From: Rhodoferax sp. OV413
GTDB taxonomy: Bacteria; Pseudomonadota; Gammaproteobacteria; Burkholderiales; Burkholderiaceae_C
Assembly: GCF_900104385.1 (NCBI RefSeq)
Contig: NZ_FNJA01000004.1
Location: forward strand, 372,001 to 436,000
Direction of reading: 5' to 3'
Length of the DNA: 64,000 nt
Both the position numbers and the translations under genes were made by a program. The number at the start of each line of letters is the position of its first letter. Position 1 is the stretch's first letter. Below, in pieces: positions 36,811 through 46,871 of this stretch. Below the pieces are notes generated by a model. It did no database searches. It was not told the DNA's origin and saw only the letters and a program-made list of their open reading frames with translations.

Positions 36811-39800
36811 ATGGCTACATCCGAGCTGCTGCACCTGGTTCCCCGCGCCCCCCAGGCCCTGCGCGAGATTCTGGACGGTGCCCGCGGCCCGGTACAGCCC
36901 CCGATCCGGTCGGAAATCTTCGGCCTGCAACGCTTTGCGCAACATGGCCGCAGCCTGGGTGAAACCCACCGTGCGGCCCGGCCCTCCATTGGCGCGGCCC
37001 GCTTCTTCCCGCATCTGCGCAGCAATATCGCCACGCTGCGCGAAGCCCACCGCTACATCGGCCTGCAGGCCGCCACAGGCTACGACGTCAGCCCGGCGGC
37101 CGAATGGCTGCTGGACAACTTCCACCTGATCGAAGCCCAGCTGGAAGAAATCCACGCCGGGCTGCCGCGCAGCTACTTCCGCGCCCTGCCGGTGCTGCAA
37201 GACGAGCCGCTGGCCGGCCTGCCGCGGGTCTACGGCATTGCCTGGGCCTTTGTGGCGCATACCGATGGCGCTTTTTCCGAGCCGCTGCTGGAACAGTTTC
37301 TCAGCGCCTACCAGGAGACCCGCGAGCTCAACCTGGCCGAACTTTGGGCCCTGCCCACCACCTTGCGCGTGCTGCTGGTGGAAAACCTGCGCCGCCTGGC
37401 CGAACGCGTGGCCACCAACAAGGCTGCCCGCGAGGTGGCCAATCTGTGCTGCGACAACCTGAGCACATACAGCCTGGAGTCGCTGGACCAGTTGCTGGCC
37501 CTGATGAACCAGCGCGGCGTGGGCCGCATGTTCCTGACCCGCATGGCGCTGCGCCTGCAGGACAGCCGCGTACCGGTGGATGCACGCTACACCGCCTGGA
37601 TGCAGGCCGCCCTGCCCGACTTTGCTGCGGCCCAAACCCAGCAGAATGCCGACCAGGCCGCAGACAACCTGAGCGTGAGCAATGCCGTGAAGTCGCTGCG
37701 CGCCATCGGCGACGCCGACTGGCCCGACATGGTGGCCCGTACCAGCGTGCTGATGCAGCACATGCTGACCTCCAAAGTTTTTGAAGCCGAACACCCGAGC
37801 ACCCGCGACCAGACCCTGCACGGCATCGAACGCCTGGCCCGGCGCAGCGGCCACAGCGAAGCCGCAGTGGCGCAAACCCTGCTCGGCCTGATGCATGCCG
37901 ATGCCGGCGACCAGGGCGTGGCCAGCCACTGGCTGCGCGGCCCGGGCCGGCCGGCCCTGGTCAATGCCCTGGGCCTGCATGAAAACCCCTTATTGCTGCT
38001 GTGGCGGGCCCGCAAGCGCCGCGCCGCGCTGCCGGTCTACCTGGGCGCACTGCTGTTCGGCAGCATAGGCTTGGTAGCCTGGATGCTGCCGCACCACACC
38101 GCGGGCGGGCCTATGCTCTGGCTGGCCGCCGCGCTGATGCTGTTCCCTGCCTCCGAGGCGGTGGTGGCGGTCATCAACCGGCTGATCAGCGAGTCGGTGC
38201 GCCCCCAGCATCTGCCCCGCCTGGGCTTGCTGGACGGCATACCTCCCGCACACCGGGTGCTGGTGGTGGTGCCGGCCATGCTGACCGACACCGCATCCAC
38301 CCAGGCGCTCGCGCACCGCCTGCATCTGCACCATATTGCCAACCCCGAGCCCTACGCCCAGTTCGCCGTGCTCAGCGACTGGAGCGATGCGGACAGCCAA
38401 CACACGCCCGAAGACGACGCCCTGCTGGCCACCGCCAGCGCGCAGATCGACGCGCTCAACCTGCGCTACCCCAGCGGCCCAGGGCAACCGCAGCGCTTCA
38501 TCATGCTGCACCGGGAGCGGACTTTCAGCGATACCGAGCAGCGCTGGATAGGCTGGGAGCGCAAACGCGGCAAGCTGGAGCAGCTGGTACAGGCCCTGGC
38601 CACGGGCGAGCACAGCGCCTTTCTAGACCTGGGAGAGAACTCGCGCATCGCCACGCCTACGCCCTACATCGTTACGCTGGACAGCGACACCCAGCTACCA
38701 CCCGGCCGCCTGCGCGAGCTGGTCGGCGTGGCCGCCCATCCGCACAACCAGCCGCAGCTGGACGCCAGCGGCCGCCGCGTAGTACGCGGCTACGGCATCC
38801 TGCAGCCGCATGTGGCGACCCCGCTGCCCGCGCGCAAAGAGGTCACGCTATACCACTGGCTGTTTGCCGGCCAGTGCGGCATCGACCCCTACAGCGCCGC
38901 CAGCTCCGAGGTCTACCAAGACTTGTTTTCCGAAGGCACCTTCACCGGCAAGGGCCTGCTGAATGTGCAGGCCATGCACGCCGTGCTGTCGGGCCAGCTG
39001 CCCGAAGGCCAGGTGCTGAGCCACGATCTGCTCGAAGGCTCGCTGGCGCGCTGCGCGGCGGTGACCGACATCACGGTGATCGAAGACGCGCCATTCCACG
39101 CCGATGTGGCGGCCTCCCGCGTACACCGCTGGACCCGCGGCGACTGGCAGCTGCTGCCCATCCTGCTGCGCCCCGGCCGCTATCCGCTGCGTGCCATCAA
39201 CCGCTGGAAGATGTTCGACAACCTGCGCCGCTCGTTGGTCGCGCCGATGTCGCTGGCCTTGCTGGTGTTCAGCCTGTGCAGCAGCGTTCTGTCGCCCTGG
39301 GCCGCGCTGGTGCTGGTGCTGGCTGCGTTCTCCGCCGGGCCGCTGATGGGCGCGGTGGCGGGCTTTTCGCCCAGCCGCGACGACCTGGCCAAGCGCCATT
39401 TCTACCGCCAGGCCGGCGCCGACATGGCGCGTACCCTGTGGGCCGGGCTCTGGCATCTGGCGCAGCTGCTGGTGCAGGCGCTGCTGGCAGTAGACGCGGT
39501 GACGCGGGCGCTGTACCGCATGCTGGTTAGCCACCGGCACCTGCTGCAATGGACCACGGCCGCCGCCGCCCAGGCCCAGGCCAAGACCCATCTGCCCGCC
39601 CTGCTGCGCGCGCACTGGAGCCTGCCGGTGGTGGGCTTGCTGCTGCTGGCGGCCTTGCTGTACCTGGGCACACCGCACCCGGTGCTGGCCAGCGTGCTGT
39701 GCCTGCTGTGGGCGGCATCGCCGGTCTGGACCTGGTGGGCCAGCCGTAGGCACCGGGCGCATGACGGCCCCATCGTACCGGCCGACAAGCTGGCGCTGCT

Positions 39801-42800
39801 GGAAGGGATTGCACGCGACACCTGGCGCTGGTTCGAGCGCTGCATCTCGCCGCAAGACAACTACCTGCCACCCGACAATTTGCAGGTTCAGCCCTACGAC
39901 ATCGTGGCGCACCGCACCTCGCCGACCAATATCGGCCTGTACCTGCTGAGCGTGGCCTGCGCCCGGCAATTCGGCTGGATCGGCACGCAAGACCTGCTGA
40001 CCCGGCTGGAGGCGACCTTGGCCACACTAGGCCGCATGCAGCGCCACCGCGGCCACTTCTACAACTGGTACGACACCGAGACCTGCGCGCCGCTGCTGCC
40101 GCTGTATGTCTCCACGGTGGACAGCGGCAATCTTTGCGGCCATCTGCTGGCGGCTGCCCAGGCCTGCCAGGAACTGGCTGCCGCGCCCTACGACACCACC
40201 GCAGCACGCCGCGCCATCCGCGCAGCCCGCGAGCGCCTGACCCCGTTGCTGGCGGCCCGCAGCAGCCTGCCCGCCGAACAGCGGGCCCAGCTGCGCTGGC
40301 GACTGGCCGATCTGCGCGCCACCCGCCGCTCGGCTGCGGCAGATACCCAAGCCCAGGCCGCGCTGATGACAGCCACCACGGCGCAGCGCCTGCTCAGCCT
40401 GGCGCAGGCCTTCGAAGCCCTGGCCTGGGAGGCCGACTTCCGCTTCCTGTACCACCGCAAGCGGCATCTGCTGCACATCGGCTACCGGGTGGCCGAGCAG
40501 CAGCTGGACGCGGGCTTCTACGATTTGCTGGCCTCCGAATCACGGCTGACCAGCCTGCTGGCAATTGCCAAGGGCGATGTGCCGGTGCGCCACTGGGCCT
40601 CGCTGGGCCGGCCGTTTTTTGCAACAGGCGCGGATGCCGGCCTGCGCTCCTGGTCGGGCTCGATGTTCGAATACCTGATGCCCACCCTGGTGCTGGTCGA
40701 GCCGCCGGGCAGCGTGCTGCAACAGGCCTGCCGTGCCGCGCTGCAGGAGCAGATGGACTACGCCAAGGCGCACAAGGTGCCCTGGGGGATTTCCGAATCG
40801 GCATACGCCGGGCAAGACCACACGCTGGCCTACCAGTACGCGCCGCAAGGCGTGCCGCGGCTGGCGCTGCGCCGCACGCCGGCCGACGAGCTGGTCATCG
40901 CCCCCTATGCTACCGGACTTGCAACGCAGGTATCACCTGCACTGGCAGCTACAAACTTTATAGCACTTGAAAAATTCAAGGCTTATGGGCGCTACGGCTT
41001 CATCGAGGCGCTGGACTTCACCCCCGCACGGCAGGCCGACGGCGACGCGTTCACGCTGGTAGAAACCTATATGGCGCACCACCAGGGCATGAGCCTGGTG
41101 GCGCTGGCCAATGTGCTGCTCGACGGCCCAGCGCAGCGCTGGGGCATGGCGAATGCGCACATCGAAGCCGTGGCCTCGTTGCTGCACGAGCGCGCGCCGC
41201 GCGAGGTGTCGGTGCTCAGCGCCCCGCCGGTGGGGCCACCGCCGCAGAGCATGCAACACCGGGCCCCCGGTTTGCTGCGCGACGTGGTGCCTGGCGGTAC
41301 CGCCGTGGAGCCCACGCATCTGCTGTCCAACGGGCGCTACCACGTGGCCTTGCGGGCCAACGGCGCCGGCTGGAGCCGCTGGGGCAATACCGGGATCACC
41401 CGCTGGCGCGACGACGCGCTGCGCGACGCCTACGGCAGCTTCTTCTACCTGCGCTGGGCCCAGCAGCCGCAGCTGGTGTCCACCACCCAGCACCCGGCAC
41501 CCGACCCGGCCGCCCACTACCACAGCACCTACCATGCCGACCGTGTCTGCTTCGACGCCGAATGGCCGTCGGTGCAGGTGCACACCACGGTCTGGGTCAG
41601 CCCCGAGGACGACATCGAGTTCCGCAAAGTGGAGCTGCGCAATATGGGCGACCAGACGCTGGAGATCGAGCTGATTTCGGCCTTTGAAGTGACCTTGTCC
41701 GACCCGCGGGCCGACGAATCCCACCCGGCCTTCGCCAACCTGTTTGTGCGTGCCACCTGGCAAGCCGAGGACCAGGCTTTGCTGTTCGAACGCAAGCCCC
41801 GCCTGCCTACCGAGCAAGGCATGCAGGCCGCGCACTTTCTGGTCGATACCGGCCCGCAGGTGCAAGGCGTGCGCATCCAAACCGACCGCCAGTTGTGGCT
41901 GGGCCGCAACCAGACCAGCAGCCAGCCGCTGGCATCCTTCGACGCCCTGCCCGAGCCCGGCACGCCGCTGGACACCGGCCTTGACCCGGTCTGCGCGATG
42001 GCGGTCAAGCTGCTGATTCCGCCGCAGGGCAAGGCCTGGCTGACCTTTGCTACCGCCGCATCGAACCACGACGCCACCCTGCAAGCCGTGATCGACAAAT
42101 ACCGCCAGCCCAGCCACGTCAAGCGGGCATCGCTGATGTCGGCCACGCTGACCGGCATCCGCCTGCGCACCGTCGGCCTGAACCCGGAAAACTTTGCCGC
42201 CATCCAGACGCTGACCAGCGCCCTGGTGCTGAGCCTGAGCCGCCCGCAGACCCAGACGGCAGCGGTCAGCGACAAACGTCTGCTGTGGCGCTTCGGCATC
42301 TCGGGCGACCGGCCTATCCTGCTGGTCAGCATCGGCGCCATGGAGGGCATGGGTCTGCTGCGGGCCTTGGCCCAGGGGTTGCGCCAATGGTCCTGGGGCG
42401 GCGTGGGCTGCGACTTGGTGGTGATCAATTCCGAGCCGGCCTCGTACCTGATGTCTGTGCAGCGCGAGGTGGGCATCCTGCGCGACCGCCATCTGTCCGA
42501 GCGCGGCCCAGAATCCGTGCCCACCACCATGTACCTGTTGCGGGTCGAAGAGCTGTCGCCCGACGAGCTCAGCACCCTGCATGCCCAGGCCCGGGTCCGC
42601 CTGCAGGCCGATGGGCGGCCGCTGCTGCACCATGTGCAGGCCTGGACTACGCTGCACGAGCAAGCCCAAGAGGCGCGGCAAGCCCTGTCCACCCAGGAAG
42701 TGCCACTGCTGCCCCGGCCCAGCGGCCCCGTGTCCGCACCTGCGGGCCTGTTCCAGCCGAACGGCGAATTCCGCTTCAACGTAAGTCCGCAGCTGCGCAC

Positions 42801-45162
42801 CACCCGGCCCTGGACCAATGTGCTGGCCAACCCCGGTTTTGGCGCGCACATCACCGAAGCCGGTGGCGGCTACAGCTGGGGGCGCAACAGCCGTATGAAC
42901 CAACTCACGGCCTGGTCCAACGACCCGGTGGGCGACACCCCGTCGGAATGGTTTCTGCTGCAGGACTGCAAGACGCTGGAGGTCTGGAGCGTGGCCCCGA
43001 ATGCCTGGGGCGATCCACTGGCCCAGTACCACGTGTCGCACTGCCAGGGCAGTACCAGCATCCGGCACCGGCGCGGCGATGTCGACGTCAGCGCCACCTG
43101 GTGCGTGGACGCCGACACCGCGGTCAAGCAGGTGCGGCTGTACATCATCAACCGCGGCCACCGCAATCTGCAGCTGCGCGTCATCGGCATGGCCGAATGG
43201 ATGATGGGCGCCAACCGCAGCGACCGCAGCAGCGTGCAGACCGCCGCACTGCAGCAGGACCGCTTCACCGCCCTGCTCTGCACCCAGCGCGAGCGCGCGG
43301 CAGGCTTTGGCGAAGGCACGGCTTTCCTGGCCCTGACCCAGCCCAGCGACGACTGGACCTGCGACCGCCGCGAGTGCTTTGACGCCCGCGGCCGGCTGGT
43401 GGTGCCCGACCATTTTGGCCACACCAGCGGTGCCGGCCTCGACCCCTGCGCGGCGATCTCCACGCAAATGACACTGGCCGCCGGCGACACCGCCGAGCGG
43501 GTGTTCCTGCTGGGCTATGCCGACAACCCGCTGCTGGCCGCGCGCCTGCTGGCCGATGCCACCGCCCTGCCCGCCAGCAAGCGGCTGGAAGCGGTGCACC
43601 AGCGCTGGACCCAGTTGCTGGGCGCTACCAGCGTGCAGACACCGGACCCGCTGTTCGACGCCATGGTCAACCACTGGCTGATGTACCAGACCGTGGCCTG
43701 CCGCCTGTGGGCCAAAGCCGGCTTCTACCAGGCCGGCGGCGCCACCGGCTTCCGCGACCAGCTGCAGGATTCGATGGCGCTGGCCTGGGCCGCACCCGAC
43801 ATGCTGCGCCAGCAAATCATGGTCTGCGCTTCGCGGCAGTTTGCCGAAGGCGATGTGCAGCACTGGTGGCACGCCCCTACCGGTGCCGGCGTGCGCACCC
43901 ATTTCTCGGACGATCTGCTGTGGTTGCCGCATGCCTGCGCGCACTATGTGCGCAGCACCGGCGACACCAGTTTGCTGGATGAACCCGTGCCCTTCCTGGA
44001 AGGCGCGGCCATTCCCGCCGGTGCAGAAGATGCGTACTACACGCCGGGGACCAGCGCCGAAATGGCCTCGGTCTACGAGCATGCAGCCCGCACCATAGAC
44101 CGCAGCCTGGCGGTCGGCGTACACGGCCTGCCATTGATGGGCAGCGGCGACTGGAACGACGGCATGAACCGCGTGGGGATCGAAGGGCGCGGCGAATCGG
44201 TGTGGCTGGGCTGGTTCATGTGCCAGCTGGTGGCCGACTTTGCACCGCTAGCCCAGGCCCGCGGCGACACCGCACGCGCCCAGGCCTGGGAGCAGGCCGC
44301 CGAGGGCTGGAAGCAGGCGCTGATGGGCCCGGCCTGGGACGGCCAGTGGTTCAAGCGTGCCTTCTTTGACGACGGTCAGGCGCTAGGCTCACATGCCAAT
44401 CCCGAGGCCAAGATCGACCTGATCGCCCAGGCCTGGGCGGTGCTATCCAAGACCGCACCGGTGGCCTCGCAGCGCATGGCGCTGGCGGCGGTAGAAGAAC
44501 ATTTGATCGACCCGGCGGCCGGGCTCATCAAGCTGCTGGACCCACCGCTGGCCCAGGCCGTGCCCAGCGCCGGCTACATCCAGGCCTACCCGCCGGGCGT
44601 GCGCGAAAACGGTGGCCAATACTCGCATGCCGGTGTCTGGGCGCTGATGGCGCAGGCCGAGTTTGCCAGGCAGCAGCCTGCATCCAGCGAAGCCCCAGAC
44701 ACCGCCTACCGCTACTTCACCTACCTGAATCCGGCGCACCGGGCCAACAACCCCGCGCAGGCGGCGGTCTACGGCATCGAACCCTATGTGATGGCCGGCG
44801 ATGTCTACACCCAGCCGCCCTATGTAGGACGCGGCGGCTGGAGCTGGTACACAGGCTCGGCGGCCTGGATGCACCGTGCGGCCATCGAGTCGATCTTTGG
44901 CCTGGAGCAAGGCGCCCACACGCTGAGCTTCACACCTTGCCTGCCATCGCATTGGCCGCAGGCCGAGCTGACGCTGCGCCGCGGCGAGCGCAGCATGCGA
45001 TTCATCCTGGTTCGCGGCAACGCAGAAGCGCCGCTGGCGCAGGGTGCGTCGGTCCAGGCCCAGCTGCTGCTGCCGGGCCAGCCCCTGGCCTGGTCGGAGC
45101 TGCCGGTGCAGAGCTGTTTCGTAATTCCCCTGAACGGCGCCTCCGATGAAAAAACCCACTGA
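36811..45162 (+). CDS. ndvB: Cyclic beta-1,2-glucan synthase
   Basis: The 2783-residue protein is the size of NdvB/Cgs enzymes. In order it has an N-terminal region; membrane helices near 410-450; the GT84 glycosyltransferase with the UDP-glucose-binding DSD of IVTLDSDTQLPPGRL (near residue 625) and HRWTRGDWQ; further membrane helices to about 985; a glucoamylase-like domain; and two C-terminal carbohydrate-binding/GH94 phosphorylase parts with MGSGDWNDGMNRVG (catalytic Asp near 2448). It makes cyclic osmoprotectant glucans of the periplasm from UDP-glucose and trims their length. The last 17 bp overlap the DUF1003 gene. No NdvA exporter gene is in this window. Residues near 1372-1388 coincide with a dispersed-repeat-like sequence. 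Confidence 0.94.
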   Translation: MATSELLHLVPRAPQALREILDGARGPVQPPIRSEIFGLQRFAQHGRSLGETHRAARPSIGAARFFPHLRSNIATLREAHRYIGLQAATGYDVSPAAEWLLDNFHLIEAQLEEIHAGLPRSYFRALPVLQDEPLAGLPRVYGIAWAFVAHTDGAFSEPLLEQFLSAYQETRELNLAELWALPTTLRVLLVENLRRLAERVATNKAAREVANLCCDNLSTYSLESLDQLLALMNQRGVGRMFLTRMALRLQDSRVPVDARYTAWMQAALPDFAAAQTQQNADQAADNLSVSNAVKSLRAIGDADWPDMVARTSVLMQHMLTSKVFEAEHPSTRDQTLHGIERLARRSGHSEAAVAQTLLGLMHADAGDQGVASHWLRGPGRPALVNALGLHENPLLLLWRARKRRAALPVYLGALLFGSIGLVAWMLPHHTAGGPMLWLAAALMLFPASEAVVAVINRLISESVRPQHLPRLGLLDGIPPAHRVLVVVPAMLTDTASTQALAHRLHLHHIANPEPYAQFAVLSDWSDADSQHTPEDDALLATASAQIDALNLRYPSGPGQPQRFIMLHRERTFSDTEQRWIGWERKRGKLEQLVQALATGEHSAFLDLGENSRIATPTPYIVTLDSDTQLPPGRLRELVGVAAHPHNQPQLDASGRRVVRGYGILQPHVATPLPARKEVTLYHWLFAGQCGIDPYSAASSEVYQDLFSEGTFTGKGLLNVQAMHAVLSGQLPEGQVLSHDLLEGSLARCAAVTDITVIEDAPFHADVAASRVHRWTRGDWQLLPILLRPGRYPLRAINRWKMFDNLRRSLVAPMSLALLVFSLCSSVLSPWAALVLVLAAFSAGPLMGAVAGFSPSRDDLAKRHFYRQAGADMARTLWAGLWHLAQLLVQALLAVDAVTRALYRMLVSHRHLLQWTTAAAAQAQAKTHLPALLRAHWSLPVVGLLLLAALLYLGTPHPVLASVLCLLWAASPVWTWWASRRHRAHDGPIVPADKLALLEGIARDTWRWFERCISPQDNYLPPDNLQVQPYDIVAHRTSPTNIGLYLLSVACARQFGWIGTQDLLTRLEATLATLGRMQRHRGHFYNWYDTETCAPLLPLYVSTVDSGNLCGHLLAAAQACQELAAAPYDTTAARRAIRAARERLTPLLAARSSLPAEQRAQLRWRLADLRATRRSAAADTQAQAALMTATTAQRLLSLAQAFEALAWEADFRFLYHRKRHLLHIGYRVAEQQLDAGFYDLLASESRLTSLLAIAKGDVPVRHWASLGRPFFATGADAGLRSWSGSMFEYLMPTLVLVEPPGSVLQQACRAALQEQMDYAKAHKVPWGISESAYAGQDHTLAYQYAPQGVPRLALRRTPADELVIAPYATGLATQVSPALAATNFIALEKFKAYGRYGFIEALDFTPARQADGDAFTLVETYMAHHQGMSLVALANVLLDGPAQRWGMANAHIEAVASLLHERAPREVSVLSAPPVGPPPQSMQHRAPGLLRDVVPGGTAVEPTHLLSNGRYHVALRANGAGWSRWGNTGITRWRDDALRDAYGSFFYLRWAQQPQLVSTTQHPAPDPAAHYHSTYHADRVCFDAEWPSVQVHTTVWVSPEDDIEFRKVELRNMGDQTLEIELISAFEVTLSDPRADESHPAFANLFVRATWQAEDQALLFERKPRLPTEQGMQAAHFLVDTGPQVQGVRIQTDRQLWLGRNQTSSQPLASFDALPEPGTPLDTGLDPVCAMAVKLLIPPQGKAWLTFATAASNHDATLQAVIDKYRQPSHVKRASLMSATLTGIRLRTVGLNPENFAAIQTLTSALVLSLSRPQTQTAAVSDKRLLWRFGISGDRPILLVSIGAMEGMGLLRALAQGLRQWSWGGVGCDLVVINSEPASYLMSVQREVGILRDRHLSERGPESVPTTMYLLRVEELSPDELSTLHAQARVRLQADGRPLLHHVQAWTTLHEQAQEARQALSTQEVPLLPRPSGPVSAPAGLFQPNGEFRFNVSPQLRTTRPWTNVLANPGFGAHITEAGGGYSWGRNSRMNQLTAWSNDPVGDTPSEWFLLQDCKTLEVWSVAPNAWGDPLAQYHVSHCQGSTSIRHRRGDVDVSATWCVDADTAVKQVRLYIINRGHRNLQLRVIGMAEWMMGANRSDRSSVQTAALQQDRFTALLCTQRERAAGFGEGTAFLALTQPSDDWTCDRRECFDARGRLVVPDHFGHTSGAGLDPCAAISTQMTLAAGDTAERVFLLGYADNPLLAARLLADATALPASKRLEAVHQRWTQLLGATSVQTPDPLFDAMVNHWLMYQTVACRLWAKAGFYQAGGATGFRDQLQDSMALAWAAPDMLRQQIMVCASRQFAEGDVQHWWHAPTGAGVRTHFSDDLLWLPHACAHYVRSTGDTSLLDEPVPFLEGAAIPAGAEDAYYTPGTSAEMASVYEHAARTIDRSLAVGVHGLPLMGSGDWNDGMNRVGIEGRGESVWLGWFMCQLVADFAPLAQARGDTARAQAWEQAAEGWKQALMGPAWDGQWFKRAFFDDGQALGSHANPEAKIDLIAQAWAVLSKTAPVASQRMALAAVEEHLIDPAAGLIKLLDPPLAQAVPSAGYIQAYPPGVRENGGQYSHAGVWALMAQAEFARQQPASSEAPDTAYRYFTYLNPAHRANNPAQAAVYGIEPYVMAGDVYTQPPYVGRGGWSWYTGSAAWMHRAAIESIFGLEQGAHTLSFTPCLPSHWPQAELTLRRGERSMRFILVRGNAEAPLAQGASVQAQLLLPGQPLAWSELPVQSCFVIPLNGASDEKTH
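40921..40970. repeat. Repeat-family-like segment inside the glucan synthase coding sequence
   Basis: This AT-richer stretch contains CGCAGGTATCACCTGCACTGGCAGCTA, 22 of 27 positions identical to the copy in the catalase-CheB/CheR spacer. GCAGGT and ACCTGC form a small palindrome within it. It reads in frame as TQVSPALAATNFIALEKF, in a part where relatives usually read along the lines of ALMVDPQAALANLQRLA, so the length seems unchanged. Confidence 0.5.
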
Positions 45163-45721
45163 CGCCGCCGAGAAGCTGCTGGGCCTGCGCTACGAGGCGA
45201 TGGACGCGCGCACCCAGAAAGTGGCGCGCCATCTGGCCGGGCGCAAGCACATCGCGCGCAACACCGCCACCGATCTGGACGCCGACGATTCACTGGGCGC
45301 AAGAGCCGCCGATGCGGTGGCCAGCTTTGGCGGATCGTGGACCTTCATCCTGCTGTTCGCCGCCACCCTGGTGGTCTGGATAGCCACGAACGTACTGCTG
45401 CTGGCGCGCTATGACGCGGTGTTTGACCCCTACCCGTTCATTTTGCTGAACCTGTTTTTGTCGATGCTGGCCGCGGTGCAGGCGCCGATCATCCTTATGT
45501 CGCAGAACCGGCAGGCGGTGAAGGACAGGCTGCATGCCGAGCACGACTACGAGGTCAACCTCAAGGCCGAACTGGAGATCATGCTGCTGCATGAGAAGCT
45601 GGACCAGCTGCGCGAGAACCAGTGGAGCGAGCTACTGGAAATCCAGAAACAGCAACTGGATCTGCTGGCCCACCTGATCGACAAGAACTCGGCTGCACCC
45701 GCCACGCCGACCCAGCCTTAG
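45146..45721 (+). CDS. DUF1003 membrane protein
   Basis: The 191-residue protein has the DUF1003 core with two membrane helices (about 64-86 and 98-120): SFGGSWTFILLFAATLVVWI, then DPYPFILLNLFLSMLAAVQAPII followed by MSQNRQAVKDR. A cytosolic coiled coil (LEIMLLHEKLDQLRE) comes after. The family is widespread and uncharacterised. The start lies 17 bp inside the end of the glucan synthase gene, so expression is coupled. It may report on or stabilise the inner membrane under osmotic stress; that is inference. Confidence 0.88.
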   Translation: MKKPTDAAEKLLGLRYEAMDARTQKVARHLAGRKHIARNTATDLDADDSLGARAADAVASFGGSWTFILLFAATLVVWIATNVLLLARYDAVFDPYPFILLNLFLSMLAAVQAPIILMSQNRQAVKDRLHAEHDYEVNLKAELEIMLLHEKLDQLRENQWSELLEIQKQQLDLLAHLIDKNSAAPATPTQP

Positions 45722-45743
45722 CCCACAAAGGCGCGCGGCATCC

Positions 45744-45782
45744 TCCTACACGTCGTAGCGGCGGATGCCGATGCCTTCCTAC
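45744..45782 (+). promoter_or_regulatory. Tandem TCCTAC sites upstream of the ferritin-like gene
   Basis: TCCTAC occurs at 45744-45749 and 45777-45782, each preceded at the proper distance by a partial CTGTCGG-like half (CGCGCGG and ATGCCGA). They lie 77-115 bp before the ferritin-like start. They are weaker matches to the bipartite motif seen elsewhere in the window. Confidence 0.35.
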
Positions 45783-45858
45783 AGCCCCCGGTTTTAAAGT
45801 TCAGTCATCGGTTTGTTGCACCCCCGCAGCAGTTGAACCGGATAACCAAGGAACCCCG

Positions 45859-46431
45859 ATGGTCGCTAACAACACAAGCAATAACGTTACGCAAATGCCT
45901 ACCGCTGAAGGCGAACGCATGGTATTGAATGAAGCGGCACTGGGTGCTGCGCGCCGCAGCCTGGACCAGGGCGCCGTGACGCCCAGCTCCGGCCCCTGGC
46001 GCGAAGACATCATCAAGCTGTTGAACGACTCGCTGGCCACCGAACTGGTTTGCGTGCTGCGCTACAAGCGCCATTACTACACCGCCGATGGCGTGCACTC
46101 CGTCGGTATCGCCGATGAGTTTCTGGTGCATGCCAACGAAGAGTCGGCCCATGCCGACCGGCTGGCCCAGCGCATTGTGCAGTTGGGTGGCGAACCGGAT
46201 TTTTCTCCCGACACGCTGACCCAGCGCAGCCATGCGGCTTACGACGATTCGAAAGATCTGAAAGAAATGATCAAGGCCAACCTGGTGGCGGAACGTGTCG
46301 CCATCGAAGCCTACAGCCAGATGATCGTGCTGATCGGCGACAAGGATTCGACCACCCGCCGTTTACTGGAAGACATCTTGAGCGACGAGCAAGAACATGC
46401 TGACGAGCTCAAGGATTGGCTGGCTGCCTGA
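45859..46431 (+). CDS. Ferritin-like (bacterioferritin-type) protein
   Basis: From the ATG at 45859 (AAGGAACCCCG ribosome site) the protein has 190 residues. After a polar tail of about 50 residues comes a four-helix ferritin fold with iron-ligand patterns ATELVCVLRYKRHYY, HANEESAHADRLAQRI, AERVAIEAYSQM and SDEQEHADEL (E...ExxH repeated). The length and motifs fit bacterioferritin/Dps-like iron-storage proteins that oxidise Fe(II) and limit peroxide damage. The heme-binding methionine of true bacterioferritin is not certain. It begins a run of stress genes with BON and CsbD. Confidence 0.9.
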   Translation: MVANNTSNNVTQMPTAEGERMVLNEAALGAARRSLDQGAVTPSSGPWREDIIKLLNDSLATELVCVLRYKRHYYTADGVHSVGIADEFLVHANEESAHADRLAQRIVQLGGEPDFSPDTLTQRSHAAYDDSKDLKEMIKANLVAERVAIEAYSQMIVLIGDKDSTTRRLLEDILSDEQEHADELKDWLAA

Positions 46432-46508
46432 CCTCGCGTTTCGCCCATGGATGGTGGGGCCTATCACCATCTATTGATTCCCTTTTTTCTTACCAACTGG
46501 AGCTAAAA

Positions 46509-46829
46509 ATGAAACTGACTATCCGTAACACCCTCGCCGCTACCGTAACCGCTGTAGCACTGCTGACCATCACCGGCTGTGCCGTGACCCGTGGCCAGGA
46601 AACCGTAGGCGCCTACGTCGACGACACCGCCATCACCACCAGCGTGAAGGCCCGCTTCGTTGACAACAAGGAAGTTGATGCATCGGCCATCAGCGTTGAA
46701 ACCCTGAACGGTACCGTGATGTTGTCCGGTTTTGCCAAGAGCCTGCGCGAAAAGGGCACGGCTGAAAGCATCACCCGCAACGTCAAGGGCGTGAAGGCCG
46801 TGAAGAACGAAATCGCCATCCGTCCTTAA
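46509..46829 (+). CDS. Single-BON-domain lipoprotein
   Basis: From the ATG at 46509 (GGAGCTAAAA ribosome site) the protein has 106 residues with a lipobox (LTITGC-AVTR) and one BON domain (about 38-105): YVDDTAITTSVKARFVDN, NGTVMLSGFAKS and VKGVKAVKNEIAI. It is a short OsmY-like phospholipid-binding envelope protein. It is paralogous to the two-BON protein at 11829 but is a separate, single-domain copy. It sits 77 bp after the ferritin-like gene and 42 bp before the CsbD gene. Confidence 0.9.
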   Translation: MKLTIRNTLAATVTAVALLTITGCAVTRGQETVGAYVDDTAITTSVKARFVDNKEVDASAISVETLNGTVMLSGFAKSLREKGTAESITRNVKGVKAVKNEIAIRP

Positions 46830-46871
46830 ACCGGACACCTGATTTTTCAACCGCAAGTAAAGGAGATTTGC

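Noticed and set aside
40933-44124. A 1063-codon open frame on the minus strand opposite the glucan synthase gene
   Set aside because: It is a mirror of a GC-rich coding strand; the translation is His/Gln/Gly/Val-rich with no motif, while the plus strand has clear GT84 and GH94 motifs.
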